Below, piece by piece: positions 9,046-18,633 of a stretch of DNA of 64,000 nt. Source of the stretch: M3007 sp031425155. GTDB taxonomy: Bacteria; Bacteroidota; Bacteroidia; Chitinophagales; Saprospiraceae. A model generated the notes under the pieces. That model did not search any database. It was not told the origin of the DNA and was given only the letters and a program-made list of their open reading frames with translations. The first letter of the stretch is position 1. The number at the start of each line of letters is the position of its first letter. Location of the stretch: positions 1 through 64,000 of the forward strand of contig JANPIV010000063.1 of NCBI GenBank assembly GCA_031425155.1. Direction: 5' to 3'. Both the position numbers and the translations under genes were made by a program.

Positions 9046-10119
9046 CTAATCCAGCGATTGTGATAAGGGTTGCGCCTGGTGCCGACGCACCATATACAGC
9101 AGCAGCGCAGTCAGGCCTAAAGCCAGGCTGAGTTCGATCAGCAACAGGATCATATTTCCCAGTTGGTGGCCTGCGAAAGCAACGAACACAAACAGAATAT
9201 TGACCAGCACCAGGGTCCTGGTCGTTTGCATGTGATTCAGCCCTGCTTTGAGCATCAAATGATGAATATGGGTTTTATCCGGCGAAAAAGGCGATTTTCC
9301 ACGCAATATACGCGTCGAAAACACCCGCAAGGTATCAAACACCGGAATGATCAGCACCGCCATAGCGATAGCGGGTCCCGATCCAAGTGTAATGTTTCCG
9401 ACTACGGCATGAGGACTCATTTCTACAAATTTGATCGCCAGTATGGCGCATACCGTGCCGATCAACAGGGAGCCAGTGTCGCCCATAAAAATTTGGGCGG
9501 GGGTAAAATTGTATTTTAAAAAGGCCACAATAGCCCCGACCAGCGCAAAAGCCACGACCGCCAGTGGCAAACCGCTCGAGCCATTGGCGGCAAACCAGAT
9601 ACCCCAGGTAATACAGGCGACCAGCCCAACACTGCCAGCCAGTCCATTAATGCCATCAATCAGGTTAAAGGCATTGATGATGCCCACGATAATTATCACG
9701 GACAACAGAAAACCGGTGAGTTCGGGCAGGGTAGTGATGCCAAAAATGCCGTATAAACTGGTCAGTCGCACCCCAGACTTGTAGGCCAGGATAGTGGCTA
9801 CTAAAAGTTGACCGAGAAATTTTTGGGTGGCCGACATCGGCAAAAGATCATCTACTATGCCAATGAGGAAAATCAGCACGAAAGACGCCATTATATACTG
9901 TAATGTACCAAACGAGTCGAGTGGTGTCCAGAGGATAATAGCGCAAATCGTACCGGCAAAAATCCCAATGCCTCCCAGCGAAGGCGTGGGTACATAATGC
10001 GCGCTGCGTTCGTTGGGATGATCATACAGCTCACGTTTTTGAGCCACCCGGATGATGGTGGGAATGATCAGATAAGTGAGCGTAAAGGCTGTAATAAAGC
10101 CAAGAATGAGGGCGTGCAT
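9046..10119 (-). CDS. WecA/TagO-type undecaprenyl-phosphate sugar-1-phosphate transferase
   Basis: A polytopic membrane enzyme (357 residues, about ten or eleven helices) of the MraY/WecA family. It transfers a sugar-1-phosphate, usually GlcNAc-1-P, from a UDP-sugar to undecaprenyl phosphate to begin a surface polysaccharide. Family motifs: DHPNERSAHYVPTPSLGG near the N-terminus, the GIVDDL aspartate pair, NAFNLIDGINGLAG, FMGDTGSLLIG and PDKTHIHH. The HIHH loop and lack of an MraY-type pentapeptide signature favour WecA/TagO over MraY. It lies 86 bases downstream of metF on the same strand. No other glycan genes are adjacent. Confidence 0.88.
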   Translation of the reverse strand: MHALILGFITAFTLTYLIIPTIIRVAQKRELYDHPNERSAHYVPTPSLGGIGIFAGTICAIILWTPLDSFGTLQYIMASFVLIFLIGIVDDLLPMSATQKFLGQLLVATILAYKSGVRLTSLYGIFGITTLPELTGFLLSVIIIVGIINAFNLIDGINGLAGSVGLVACITWGIWFAANGSSGLPLAVVAFALVGAIVAFLKYNFTPAQIFMGDTGSLLIGTVCAILAIKFVEMSPHAVVGNITLGSGPAIAMAVLIIPVFDTLRVFSTRILRGKSPFSPDKTHIHHLMLKAGLNHMQTTRTLVLVNILFVFVAFAGHQLGNMILLLIELSLALGLTALLLYMVRRHQAQPLSQSLD

Positions 10120-10205
10120 AAAGGATCAAATTCCGAAAAAGAGGAAAAGCAAAAACTGTGCAAACAGTACGAGCAGGACAGATTCTGATTAAATTCAGTA
10201 AAGAC

Positions 10206-11162
10206 TCAGGCAATGGCCTCCGCTATTGTTCGTATAGTTTCCGTATCGCCCATAGTGTAATAATGCAGGCAAGGCACACCGGCGGCTTTCAATTCGCGCG
10301 ACTGCTGAATACACCATTCAATACCCACTTGCTTTACCGCCTCTTCGTCTTCGGCTTTCAGCACCTCCTGGACAAAAGGCTCCGGCAGATTGAGAAAGAA
10401 TTTCCGGGGGATGGAATTAAGTTGATAGCGCTTCGTCAGGGGTTTCAGGCCCGGCACGATGGGGACATGGATGCCAGCCGCACGGCATTGCTCCACATAG
10501 TCGAAGTAGCACTGGTTATCGTAAAACATCTGGGTGACGATGTAATCCGCTCCGGCTTCCACCTTTCGCTTCGTATATTCCAGATCGCTGGCCAGGTTGG
10601 GAGCCTCGAAATGTTTCTCCGGGTAGCCGGCAATACCGATGCAAAAATCCATCCGTTCTCCATTCTGGATGTTCGTGTCCAGATAACGGCCTGCGTTTAT
10701 TCCTCCAATCTGGCGGATCAGATCAAGCGCATATTTGTGGCCGTTTTCTTCCGGCAGGAATTTATCTTCGAATTGCCGGGCATCGCCCCGCAACGCCAGC
10801 ACGTTGTTGATCCCCAGGAAGTTAAGATCAATCAGGGCATTTTCCGTTTCTTCCACCGTGAATCCACCACAGATCAGGTGAGGCACCGCATCTACCGCGT
10901 AACGGTGCATAATGGCCGCACAAATACCAACGGTACCGGGACGCTTGCGAATGGCCGTTTTTTCGTAGTAGCCAGACGGTCGTTTTTTATAAATAAATTC
11001 TTACCGATGGTAAGTCACATACACAAAAGGTGGTTTGAATTCCATCAGGGCATCCAGCGTTTTGAAAATAGCCTCCATGCTGCCACCTTTCAGGGGCGGC
11101 AGCACCTCAAACGAGACGAGGGTTTTTCCTTTTGCTTTCTCAAAATGTTCCGTTACTTTCAT
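10206..11162 (-). pseudogene. metF: Methylenetetrahydrofolate reductase gene with an in-frame stop
   Basis: Read from the ATG at 11162, the frame encodes a complete 318-codon MetF of the Bacteroidota type, reducing 5,10-methylene-THF for methionine synthesis. Codon 54 is TAA (11003-11001), directly after VTYHR, where relatives, as I recall them, carry Glu; GAA to TAA is one base change. There is no frameshift: both sides are in one frame. The catalytic Glu lies before the stop (SFEVLPP, E19), so a product restarted at the ATG at 10910 (234 residues) would lack it. Downstream motifs are intact (ALRGD, CIGIAGYPEKH, ADYIVTQMFYDN, HYYTMG). Either a recent nonsense mutation or a base-calling error; readthrough is less likely. 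Confidence 0.85.
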
Positions 11163-11249
11163 GAGTAGTCATAGTTGAGCAATGCTGTAGCAACATGATA
11201 TAATGGCTATCAGCTTTGTCAGTAAAGAGGGGACTGGATTAAAAAAAAC

Positions 11250-13232
11250 TTATTGATCCCTGCGTGCCGTCTCTGCCCGGGCTTTCATCTCGGCTGCTTT
11301 GGCAGTATTGCCCTGTGCAGTATAAATTTCGGCCATGTCTTCGAGAATACGAATGTCTTCCGTTTCGCGGTCTAAACCAAATTGCAAAAAATGCAGGGCT
11401 GATTTTACATCATTTTTCTTTTTATAGAAGAATTCATAGCCCACCCGGTGGCAAAAAGCATTGTATTTATCATAATTGGCACCCTTCAGATAAGAGGTCA
11501 TATTCTGATCCACAAAGTCCCGAAAGCTGGGATTATATGGCAGCCGCTCCATGATATATTCAAATTCATGGAACAGCTTATCCAGCTGATGATCCAAATC
11601 AAAACGTGCTGCGGCCACCGCTGCGCTCATGATCAGTGCCGGAGCATATTTCGGATTGATCTGCAAAGATCGCTTGATATGGTATTCCATCAGGTCCGTT
11701 ACCCGCGTTTTTCCCTGCAAATCGTTTTTCTGGCGTTCCTGCAAATAATCATTCTTGTACAAAGATGTCACATAAAAACAGTGTGCACGGGCACTGTTTT
11801 CAGAGACCGCCAGGGCGGATGTATTGAGCGTCTGTTCATCTTTCCAGTCCGGTACTCTGGTGATGGTGCGCCAGCCGAATAATACAACAATGGCCGCCAG
11901 AATCATCGTCCCCACAATATTTGGCCGGTCGGCCCGCTCATTGATCCATTCCGGCAATTGCCGCGAAAAAAACCAGGCAACCAACACACAAAAAGCCACC
12001 GATGGCATATAGGCGAATCGCTCATTCATAAAAGTACCAACCGAAACAAATAAATTGGATACAATGCTCAACGTAAGCAGAAAATACAAGATACACCAGG
12101 CGATCATATTGCGTTTTCGCAAATTTAACACCGCCCAAATGCCCATCCCGGCATATATAGCCAGCGATAGCAGTGCCCGCCAGTCGGTCCATCCCACCTT
12201 GGGTACATGGTAAGGATAATAGTCGTGGGTCAGCGGATGCGGCACGAACAGCAACTTTATATACCAACCCAGCGTCAGAAAAATAGTCGCCAGCCGTTCG
12301 CTGCCAGTCATGTCGAGGAACGGATTGTTCATCAGATCGTCCATCGCCTGGCCGTGATTAAGCATATAGCCCATTGCCTGATAGCGTACCAGGATAAAAA
12401 GCAAAGCCGCTCCCATCAGCACTGCCGTAGAGCCTACCAGTTGCCGCACCGGTACTTTGGCAAATACCCACACCGTAAGTGGAATAACGGCCACAAAAGT
12501 CAGGGCATTCTCTTTAGAAAGCATGCCTAAAAAAAGCGATGCACCGGCCAATAGTAACCAGCCCGAACGGCGGGTATCGTAATATTTAATGGTCGCCCAC
12601 AGCGCACCGAGGCTGCCGAGCAAAGCTAAAATTTCATCGCGGCCTTTAATATTAGCCACTACCTCTACGTGTAGCGGGTGCAACATAAAAATCGCTGCTC
12701 CCAAAAAAGGCAGACTGAAATACCAGCGGCCACCTTCCTGCACCGGGAAAAGGCCAAGCAGAATCCGATACAGAAAAATGCCGGTGAAGCCATATAAAAC
12801 AATATTAATGGCGTGACCAATATGTGGGTGGTCTTTGCCAAAAATGCCTACCTCGGCAGCAAAAGTCGCCAGGCTCAACGGACGATAACGTCCGCCTTCC
12901 AGCAGGAATTTTGGTTCCTTAAAGTAGCCCAGAAAACTATCGGCAGCAAAAATGTCGCGTATGCCGGCCCAGCCTTGCTGCACAAAAGAGTTCTTCCAGA
13001 TCACCATTTCATCGTCCAGATTGTAGCCAAATTGCAGCGATAAGGCGTATAGCCCGAAAGCCATAGACATCAGCACCAGCATCGGCAGCCAGTGACCCCG
13101 CCAAAAGCCGGATAGAAATATGCTCTTGTGTGGCAATTTTGCCACATTCGCATGGACAGGTATATTGATTTTTGCAGGCGAAGCGTTTCCGGTTTTCGAG
13201 GCAGGAATTTTCGGTTTGCTTTTCGCAGCCAT
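11250..13232 (-). CDS. GT-C-type membrane glycosyltransferase with C-terminal TPR repeats
   Basis: A 660-residue integral membrane protein. After a basic, Pro/Lys-rich N-terminus (about 45 residues) come roughly ten to twelve transmembrane helices. The first external loop carries an acidic motif (NLDDE near residue 75) and GGRYRPLS, as in the TMTC/DUF1736 group of lipid-linked sugar transferases of GT-C fold. The last about 150 residues are soluble and look like TPR helices (ENSARAHCFYVTSLYKN onward). It probably glycosylates exported proteins or lipids; substrate unknown. It lies upstream of metF on the same strand with an 87-base gap. A 214-base divergent region separates it from the C1 peptidase gene. 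Confidence 0.75.
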   Translation of the reverse strand: MAAKSKPKIPASKTGNASPAKINIPVHANVAKLPHKSIFLSGFWRGHWLPMLVLMSMAFGLYALSLQFGYNLDDEMVIWKNSFVQQGWAGIRDIFAADSFLGYFKEPKFLLEGGRYRPLSLATFAAEVGIFGKDHPHIGHAINIVLYGFTGIFLYRILLGLFPVQEGGRWYFSLPFLGAAIFMLHPLHVEVVANIKGRDEILALLGSLGALWATIKYYDTRRSGWLLLAGASLFLGMLSKENALTFVAVIPLTVWVFAKVPVRQLVGSTAVLMGAALLFILVRYQAMGYMLNHGQAMDDLMNNPFLDMTGSERLATIFLTLGWYIKLLFVPHPLTHDYYPYHVPKVGWTDWRALLSLAIYAGMGIWAVLNLRKRNMIAWCILYFLLTLSIVSNLFVSVGTFMNERFAYMPSVAFCVLVAWFFSRQLPEWINERADRPNIVGTMILAAIVVLFGWRTITRVPDWKDEQTLNTSALAVSENSARAHCFYVTSLYKNDYLQERQKNDLQGKTRVTDLMEYHIKRSLQINPKYAPALIMSAAVAAARFDLDHQLDKLFHEFEYIMERLPYNPSFRDFVDQNMTSYLKGANYDKYNAFCHRVGYEFFYKKKNDVKSALHFLQFGLDRETEDIRILEDMAEIYTAQGNTAKAAEMKARAETARRDQ

Positions 13233-13446
13233 AGTTAGTTTTTATTTAAGCCGCTGCAAATATCGCACGATCTGCCTGAAATTCTGACCAAACTCCTGCT
13301 CATTGTGAACAATGGGCAGTTTGGCAAAACAGCGTACCTTGTGACCACATTCAAAAACAGCCTTTTTCCAAACATAGCAGTGCATTTTCCTGAATTTGGC
13401 TAATGCTATATCTTGTGCCTCCACAAATTGACAATAACACATCACT

Positions 13447-14727
13447 ATGAAAAAACTACTCTTTTGTCTCCTGTTATTCACTTCAGTCAGTGCTGTTTCG
13501 GCACAAAAGGGAGAAGATTACGAATTCCAGGAAGTAAAAAACCTGGCCTGTACGCCGGTAAAAAGCCAGGATCAGACTGGCACCTGCTGGGCCTTTAGTA
13601 CCGCTTCTTTCCTCGAAAGCGAAGCCCTGCGCCTTGGCAAAGGCCAGCAGGACCTGTCGGAAATGTTTGTGGTGCGTAATATTTATCACCAAAAATGCGA
13701 CAACTATGTGCGTCGGCAGGGCCACGCCCAGTTTGGAGAAGGTGGCCTGGCCCACGACGAATTAAATGCCGTGAAACAGTATGGCCTGATGACCGAGGCG
13801 GCTTATCCGGGCCGCAAAGACCCTTCCAAGCCCTACAACCACAGTCAGTTGCAAAAAAACCTGAAGACCTTATGCGATGGTTTTGTCGCCCAGGCGACCG
13901 AAGGGAAACTGCCAGCGAACTGGCTCGTTCTCGTGGATAGCGTGCTGGACGCAGAGTTTGGCAAAGTGCCCCTCAAATTCATAGTGGGCCAATCGGAATT
14001 TACGCCCCTGTCCTACCGCGACTTTTTGGGCATCAATCCCGATGACTATGTCACGGTGACCTCCTTCACCCACCACCCTTTTTATTCCACTTTCATTCTG
14101 GAAATCCCTGATAACTGGTCGAACGGGCTGTTCTACAACGTACCGGTCAGCGATCTGATGCGCTGCGCCAAAAATTCGATTCAGCAGGGTTACACGGTCG
14201 AATGGGATGCCGATGTGAGCAATCCCGATTTCGCTGCCGGCAAAGGCATGGCTATAGTGGCTGAAAAAAGCTGGCAAGACAAAGATGCCGCTGCCCGGGC
14301 CAGTACTTTTAAAACCTGGGAACCTGAAAAAAATGTTACCCAGGAATATCGTCAGCAGCTCTTCGATCGCCAGGAAACGATGGACGATCACCTGATGCAC
14401 ATCGTCGGGGTGGCCGACGAAAAACACAGCGGCATGTATTATATTGTAAAAAATTCGTGGGGCGAAATCTCTGACCGTAAAGGATTTGTGTACGTCTCCG
14501 ATGCCTACATGCGCGTGAATACCATCTCGTTCACGGTTCATAAAAATGCCATTCCTACCGATCTGCGCCGCCGCCTCGGCCTGGAAGCAGGCGAGGTCAA
14601 GATCGAAGGGGCGAAAGCCTTGCAACCCCGTCAGAAGACCGACACGCCGGCTAAGGGTACCCGTATTCAGCCGCGCGAAGGTGCTACGCTAAAAAAAGCA
14701 GCATCGCCGAATACTTCGGATAACTAA
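13447..14727 (+). CDS. Secreted C1-family cysteine peptidase (bleomycin hydrolase-like)
   Basis: A 426-residue protein with a signal peptide (residues 1-20, ending VSAQ). The papain-fold catalytic residues are in place: Cys47 in QTGTCWAF with the oxyanion Gln before it, His318 in LMHIVG, and Asn336 in KNSWGE. The large insertion between Cys and His fits family C1B (bleomycin hydrolase/aminopeptidase C). The last about 50 residues are a basic tail without a recognised domain. It likely acts in the periplasm or outside the cell. It is followed by a strong terminator, so it appears to be a single-gene unit. Confidence 0.88.
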   Translation: MKKLLFCLLLFTSVSAVSAQKGEDYEFQEVKNLACTPVKSQDQTGTCWAFSTASFLESEALRLGKGQQDLSEMFVVRNIYHQKCDNYVRRQGHAQFGEGGLAHDELNAVKQYGLMTEAAYPGRKDPSKPYNHSQLQKNLKTLCDGFVAQATEGKLPANWLVLVDSVLDAEFGKVPLKFIVGQSEFTPLSYRDFLGINPDDYVTVTSFTHHPFYSTFILEIPDNWSNGLFYNVPVSDLMRCAKNSIQQGYTVEWDADVSNPDFAAGKGMAIVAEKSWQDKDAAARASTFKTWEPEKNVTQEYRQQLFDRQETMDDHLMHIVGVADEKHSGMYYIVKNSWGEISDRKGFVYVSDAYMRVNTISFTVHKNAIPTDLRRRLGLEAGEVKIEGAKALQPRQKTDTPAKGTRIQPREGATLKKAASPNTSDN

Positions 14728-14750
14728 CCGTTCCCGTTTGCTGTCTGTTT

Positions 14751-14796
14751 CGGCTCCGAATATGCGCCTCACGCCTTATTCGGAGCCGGATTTTTT
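14751..14796 (+). terminator. Rho-independent terminator after the C1 peptidase
   Basis: CGGCTCCGAATA at 14751-14762 pairs perfectly with TATTCGGAGCCG at 14777-14788, followed by GA and six T. It begins 24 bases after the stop codon. Confidence 0.9.
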
Positions 14797-14862
14797 AAAA
14801 AAACCAAATTCAGATTGTGGCGTTAGTACAGCCATTGTTTTTCACGCACCTTTTTTTAAAAT

Positions 14863-15651
14863 ATGCCGGAACTGCCCGAGGTTGCTACGTATCAGAAAGT
14901 TTTTGAGCGTCATGCGGTTGGAAAAACCATCCGTGAAGTAGTCGTAAACGACGCTAAAATACTACGCAACCTCACAGCCGAGCAATTTGTCGGGAAACTG
15001 ACCGGGCGTACGTTCACCGGCACCTATCGGCGGGGCAAATTCCTGTTTGGCGAACTGGACAACCACGCCCACTTACAGTTGCATTTTGGCATGACCGGCG
15101 ATCTGGTGCCTTACCAGGACCCAGCTGATGCACCGCGTTTCGAGCGTTTCCGGTTCCATTTCACCGATGGTTCCACGCTGGGCTTTGATGATTCCCGCAA
15201 ATTTTCCCACATCGTCTGGGTGGATGATTTGCCCGCTTATTTGCTCAGCCGAAAACTGGGTCCCGATGCCCTGGAACTTTCAGAAGACGATTTTTTGCAG
15301 TTGCTGGCGGGCCGCAAAGGCCAGCTCAAAGCCCTGCTGTTGGATCAACACGCCTTGGCCGGAGTAGGTAATTTATACGCCGATGAAATCTGTTTTCAGG
15401 CCCGCCTGCACCCCGGTTCGCGGCTGGATAATCTGTCGGAGGAACATAAACGTTTGATTTTCCGCTTAATGCAGGAAATACTCAGTTCAGCCGTCGAACG
15501 CCTGGCTTACTATCGGGAATACCCGGAAAACTGGTTTTGGCAGTGGCGCCAGTTGGGTCGACCTGGGCCTGAAGGCATCGGTACCGTGCAACGCGCTACC
15601 ATCGCCGGGCGCACCACCTACTTTGTGGAAGGTTGGCAGGACCTGTTTTAG
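14863..15651 (+). CDS. Fpg/Nei-family DNA glycosylase, zincless
   Basis: A base-excision repair glycosylase/AP lyase of 262 residues. The N-terminal nucleophile block PELPEV follows Met1 directly, which fixes the start. Lys59 (RRGKF) matches the conserved catalytic Lys. The helix-two-turn-helix region is at about residues 155-185 (DQHALAGVGNLYADE). The C-terminus lacks the four zinc-finger cysteines and instead has GTVQRATIAGRTTYF, as in zincless-finger members. It could therefore be called MutM-like or Nei-like; substrate preference cannot be assigned. It stands alone between a terminator and the TolC-like gene on the same strand. Confidence 0.88.
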   Translation: MPELPEVATYQKVFERHAVGKTIREVVVNDAKILRNLTAEQFVGKLTGRTFTGTYRRGKFLFGELDNHAHLQLHFGMTGDLVPYQDPADAPRFERFRFHFTDGSTLGFDDSRKFSHIVWVDDLPAYLLSRKLGPDALELSEDDFLQLLAGRKGQLKALLLDQHALAGVGNLYADEICFQARLHPGSRLDNLSEEHKRLIFRLMQEILSSAVERLAYYREYPENWFWQWRQLGRPGPEGIGTVQRATIAGRTTYFVEGWQDLF

Positions 15652-15709
15652 CCGGTATTTCCAGACATAATTTTTATTTCAAATAACAAGTTTTTTGCTT
15701 TTGATAAAT

Positions 15710-17008
15710 ATGAAATATTCCTTTCTCGCCGGGTTGCTGCTGTTTACAACGGGGCAGGTGCTGGCGCAAACGCCCGTGGCGACTGCCGATCAGATAGTGT
15801 CCATTGCGCTGGAAACAAACTACGACATTCGCCTGACGCAGGCGGATGCCGATATTGCCGTGTTGAACAATACCCGGGCCAATGCAGGCATATTGCCGAC
15901 CGTGAATCTGGTTGCCAATGAGAATTTCACCGTCAGCGCTTTCAACCAGAAACTGGCCAACGGAACGGAATTTAATACAGCCGGTGCGCCCTTCAATTCA
16001 GCCAACGTGGGCGTTCAGTTGAACTGGCCGCTCTTCGATGGCCGTCGGATGTACATCACCAAGCGACGGCTCGAAGCCCTGCAATCTCTAGGCGAACTGA
16101 ACCTCCGCACCGCCGTGCAGACCACGACGGCCAACGTATTGCAATCTTACTACGACATCGTCCGGGGACGTTTGCAGGAGCGGGCCATTTCCGAATTAAT
16201 TACTTTGAATGAAGAGCGGTTACGCATCGCCGAAGCGCGTCTGGCCGCCGGGTTTGCCGGTCAAACCGATGCCTTGCAAGCCCGGATTGACCTCAACCAA
16301 CGCCGCGCCGACCTGCTCAATCAGCAAACCCTCATTGCCTCGACCAAACGCACCCTCAACCGCCTGTTGGTCCGCGCTTCCGATACGGCCTTTGAAGTGG
16401 ACGAGAATTTGGTGAATACCTATCAGCCCGACCGTACCGCCTTGATAGAGAAGATATTGGCCCAAAATCCTGCTTTGGTGGCTTTGCAAAAATCGGCGGA
16501 AGTGTCCGCACTGTTGGTCGAAGAAAACCGGACGCTGACCAAACCACGCATCACCGGCGTTGGCCAACTGAGTGCTCAACGCGCAGATAATGGCGCGGGC
16601 TTCACGACCAGCAACACCCAGGCGGGTCTGACAGTGGGTGCCAACCTCGTAATACCGCTTTATACCGGCGGCAACCTGCGTCGCCAGGTGGAAGTGAGCA
16701 AATTGGCAGCGCAGCAAGCTGCATTGCGGGTGAATATTCAGCGTATTACGGTAGAAACGGAACTGGATAATCAGATTGCCACTTTTCAAACGCAGCAACA
16801 GGTGCTGGTGCTGGAAGAAGAAAATGTGCGCAATGCCCGCGAAAATCTGACCGTCAGTACGGAGCGTTTCCGTCTGGGTCAGGCCAATGGCCTCGAAATT
16901 CAGACCGCTCAGAACACGCTTGAGCAAGCCCTTTCGCGGCGCAACCTGGTGCTTTACAACCTGAAAATAGCGGAATTACAGTTGCGCTTTCTGGCGGGCG
17001 AACTTTAA
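15710..17008 (+). CDS. TolC-family outer membrane efflux protein
   Basis: A 432-residue outer membrane channel subunit of tripartite efflux or type I secretion systems. I start at the ATG at 15710, which begins a normal signal peptide (MKYSFLAG to LAQ); the frame opens at a TTG 15 bases earlier. Two OEP repeats of long coiled-coil helices flank short beta strands, with family features such as the N-terminal VSIALETNYDIRL helix and ANGLEIQTAQNTLEQA near the end. No membrane-fusion protein or inner-membrane pump is adjacent; kmo follows after 59 bases. Confidence 0.88.
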   Translation: MKYSFLAGLLLFTTGQVLAQTPVATADQIVSIALETNYDIRLTQADADIAVLNNTRANAGILPTVNLVANENFTVSAFNQKLANGTEFNTAGAPFNSANVGVQLNWPLFDGRRMYITKRRLEALQSLGELNLRTAVQTTTANVLQSYYDIVRGRLQERAISELITLNEERLRIAEARLAAGFAGQTDALQARIDLNQRRADLLNQQTLIASTKRTLNRLLVRASDTAFEVDENLVNTYQPDRTALIEKILAQNPALVALQKSAEVSALLVEENRTLTKPRITGVGQLSAQRADNGAGFTTSNTQAGLTVGANLVIPLYTGGNLRRQVEVSKLAAQQAALRVNIQRITVETELDNQIATFQTQQQVLVLEEENVRNARENLTVSTERFRLGQANGLEIQTAQNTLEQALSRRNLVLYNLKIAELQLRFLAGEL

Positions 17009-17032
17009 AGCAAAAGGCAAAAGGCCGGTAAG

Positions 17033-17040
17033 TAAATTTG
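17033..17040 (+). promoter_or_regulatory. Candidate -7 box for kmo
   Basis: TAAATTTG matches TAnnTTTG exactly and lies 28 bases before the kmo start codon. No convincing TTTG box at -33. Confidence 0.35.
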
Positions 17041-17067
17041 TGCTCCATTTCCTTTGACATCATTTAA

Positions 17068-18426
17068 ATGAAAAAAGAAGCAATTGTAGTTGGTGCCGGA
17101 TTAGTGGGTGCCCTGTGGGCAGTATTCCTGGCGCGGCGCGGCTACGCCGTAAAAGTCTTTGAACGTCGGCCCGATATGCGCGCTGCGGGCTATCAGGGTG
17201 GACGCTCTATCAATCTGGCCATGAGCGAACGTGGCTGGAAGGCCATCGAGCAGGCGGGTATTCGCGAGAAAATAGAGCAAGTCGCTATTCCCATGCCGGG
17301 CCGTATGATGCACTCGGTAACCGGCGAACTGACTTTTCAGCCGTATGGCAAAGGAAATGAAGCGATTTACTCCGTTTCACGCGGCGGCCTGAATCTGGAA
17401 CTCCTGCGTATTGCCGCCGATTTTCCCAACGTGGAATTCTTTTTTGAGCATCGTTGCGCAGAAGTGGATTTGCAGCAGCCCAAACTCACGGTAGAAAACC
17501 TGCGCACCGGCGAAGTAAAAACGTTGGATGCTCCGCTCATCTTTGCTGCCGATGGTGCTTTCAGTGCCGTCCGGTACGCCTTGCAGCGCACGGACCGCTT
17601 TGATTATACCCAGCAATATCTCGAGCATGGCTACAAGGAATTGACCATTCCTGCCGCGACCAATGCTAACGAATCGCCATTTTTCCCCTATCGCATGGAT
17701 CCCGGCGCGTTGCACATTTGGCCGCGTGGCAATTTCATGGTCATCGCGCTGCCCAATGCGGACGGGAGTTTTACCTGCACGCTTTTTCTGCCCTTCGAGG
17801 GCGCAGTGTCGTTTGAAAATCTGCGAACCGACGCTGAGGTGCTGAATTTTTTCCAGGCCTACTTCCCGGATATTATTCCCTTGATGCCCACTTTGATGTC
17901 GGATTTTCATCAAAATCCCACCTCTTCTTTAGTGACCGTAAAGTGTAATCCCTGGCAGTGGCAAAATCGTATTCTGCTCATTGGCGACGCGGCGCATGCC
18001 ATCGTGCCTTTTTATGGACAGGGCATGAACGCGGGTTTTGAAGACTGCACGATTTTGGATGCGCTGTACGAAACCTACGGCAGCGACTGGTCACAAATCA
18101 TCCCGGCTTTTGCCCAAAAACGCCGCCCGGATGGGAACGCCATTGCCGAACTGGCGCAGCGTAATTTCATAGAAATGCGGGATTTGGTGGCCGATCCACG
18201 GTTTTTGCTGCGTAAAAAAATTGCCGCGCAGTTGCACGCCCGCCACCCGGAATTTCTGCCCGTATACTCGATGGTGACGTTCAGCAACACGCCTTACCAC
18301 TTGGCCTTGCAGGAAGAAGAGGCTCAAAATCAATTGTTTGCAAAAATCCTGAGTCTGGAAAACATTGAAAATGACTGGGCCGGGCCAGCCGTGGAAGAGA
18401 TTTTTCAGGCCTGGCGCAAGGGATGA
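17068..18426 (+). CDS. kmo: Kynurenine 3-monooxygenase
   Basis: An FAD- and NADPH-dependent hydroxylase (452 residues) that turns L-kynurenine into 3-hydroxykynurenine, a step of tryptophan breakdown or of NAD synthesis from tryptophan. The dinucleotide motif GAGLVG is at residues 8-13, followed by GGRSINLAMSERG, which is typical of KMO, then the DG aspartate/glycine strand (FAADGAFSAVR) and GDAAHAIVPFYGQGMNAGFED near 309-329. The hydrophobic C-terminal membrane anchor of eukaryotic KMO is absent, as usual in bacteria. No kynureninase or tryptophan dioxygenase gene is next to it. Confidence 0.93.
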   Translation: MKKEAIVVGAGLVGALWAVFLARRGYAVKVFERRPDMRAAGYQGGRSINLAMSERGWKAIEQAGIREKIEQVAIPMPGRMMHSVTGELTFQPYGKGNEAIYSVSRGGLNLELLRIAADFPNVEFFFEHRCAEVDLQQPKLTVENLRTGEVKTLDAPLIFAADGAFSAVRYALQRTDRFDYTQQYLEHGYKELTIPAATNANESPFFPYRMDPGALHIWPRGNFMVIALPNADGSFTCTLFLPFEGAVSFENLRTDAEVLNFFQAYFPDIIPLMPTLMSDFHQNPTSSLVTVKCNPWQWQNRILLIGDAAHAIVPFYGQGMNAGFEDCTILDALYETYGSDWSQIIPAFAQKRRPDGNAIAELAQRNFIEMRDLVADPRFLLRKKIAAQLHARHPEFLPVYSMVTFSNTPYHLALQEEEAQNQLFAKILSLENIENDWAGPAVEEIFQAWRKG

Positions 18427-18572
18427 ACTCACCTTTTCGGAAGGCCAAAAACTTCCGAAAGTTGGATGCTAATTACTCCGTAACCTAAATTTTATAGCAA
18501 CTCTGTGAGCCTCTGTGGAAAAAAATTAAGGCTCATTTAAGAAAAAATAACCCATTCCCAAAAACATGTTCC

Positions 18573-18580
18573 TACATTTG
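18573..18580 (+). promoter_or_regulatory. Candidate -7 box for the YceI gene
   Basis: TACATTTG matches TAnnTTTG exactly, 54 bases before the chosen start at 18634 and 18 bases before the earlier in-frame ATG at 18598. The transcript would begin near 18587, closer to 18598, and is compatible with either start. Confidence 0.4.
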
Positions 18581-18633
18581 ATGTTGATACACTTAAATTG
18601 AAACAAATCACTCCACTTTTAAAAACAACATCC

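Noticed and set aside
11001..11003. Programmed recoding of the metF stop codon
   Set aside because: TAA is not used for selenocysteine or pyrrolysine and no recoding element is visible; mutation or sequence error is simpler.
10158..11168. 336-residue plus-strand frame over metF
   Set aside because: The minus strand has intact MetF motifs on both sides of the stop codon; the plus frame has no family features.
13242..13481. 79-residue minus-strand frame between the GT-C and C1 peptidase genes
   Set aside because: Overlaps the C1 peptidase start and the divergent promoter region; no homology features.
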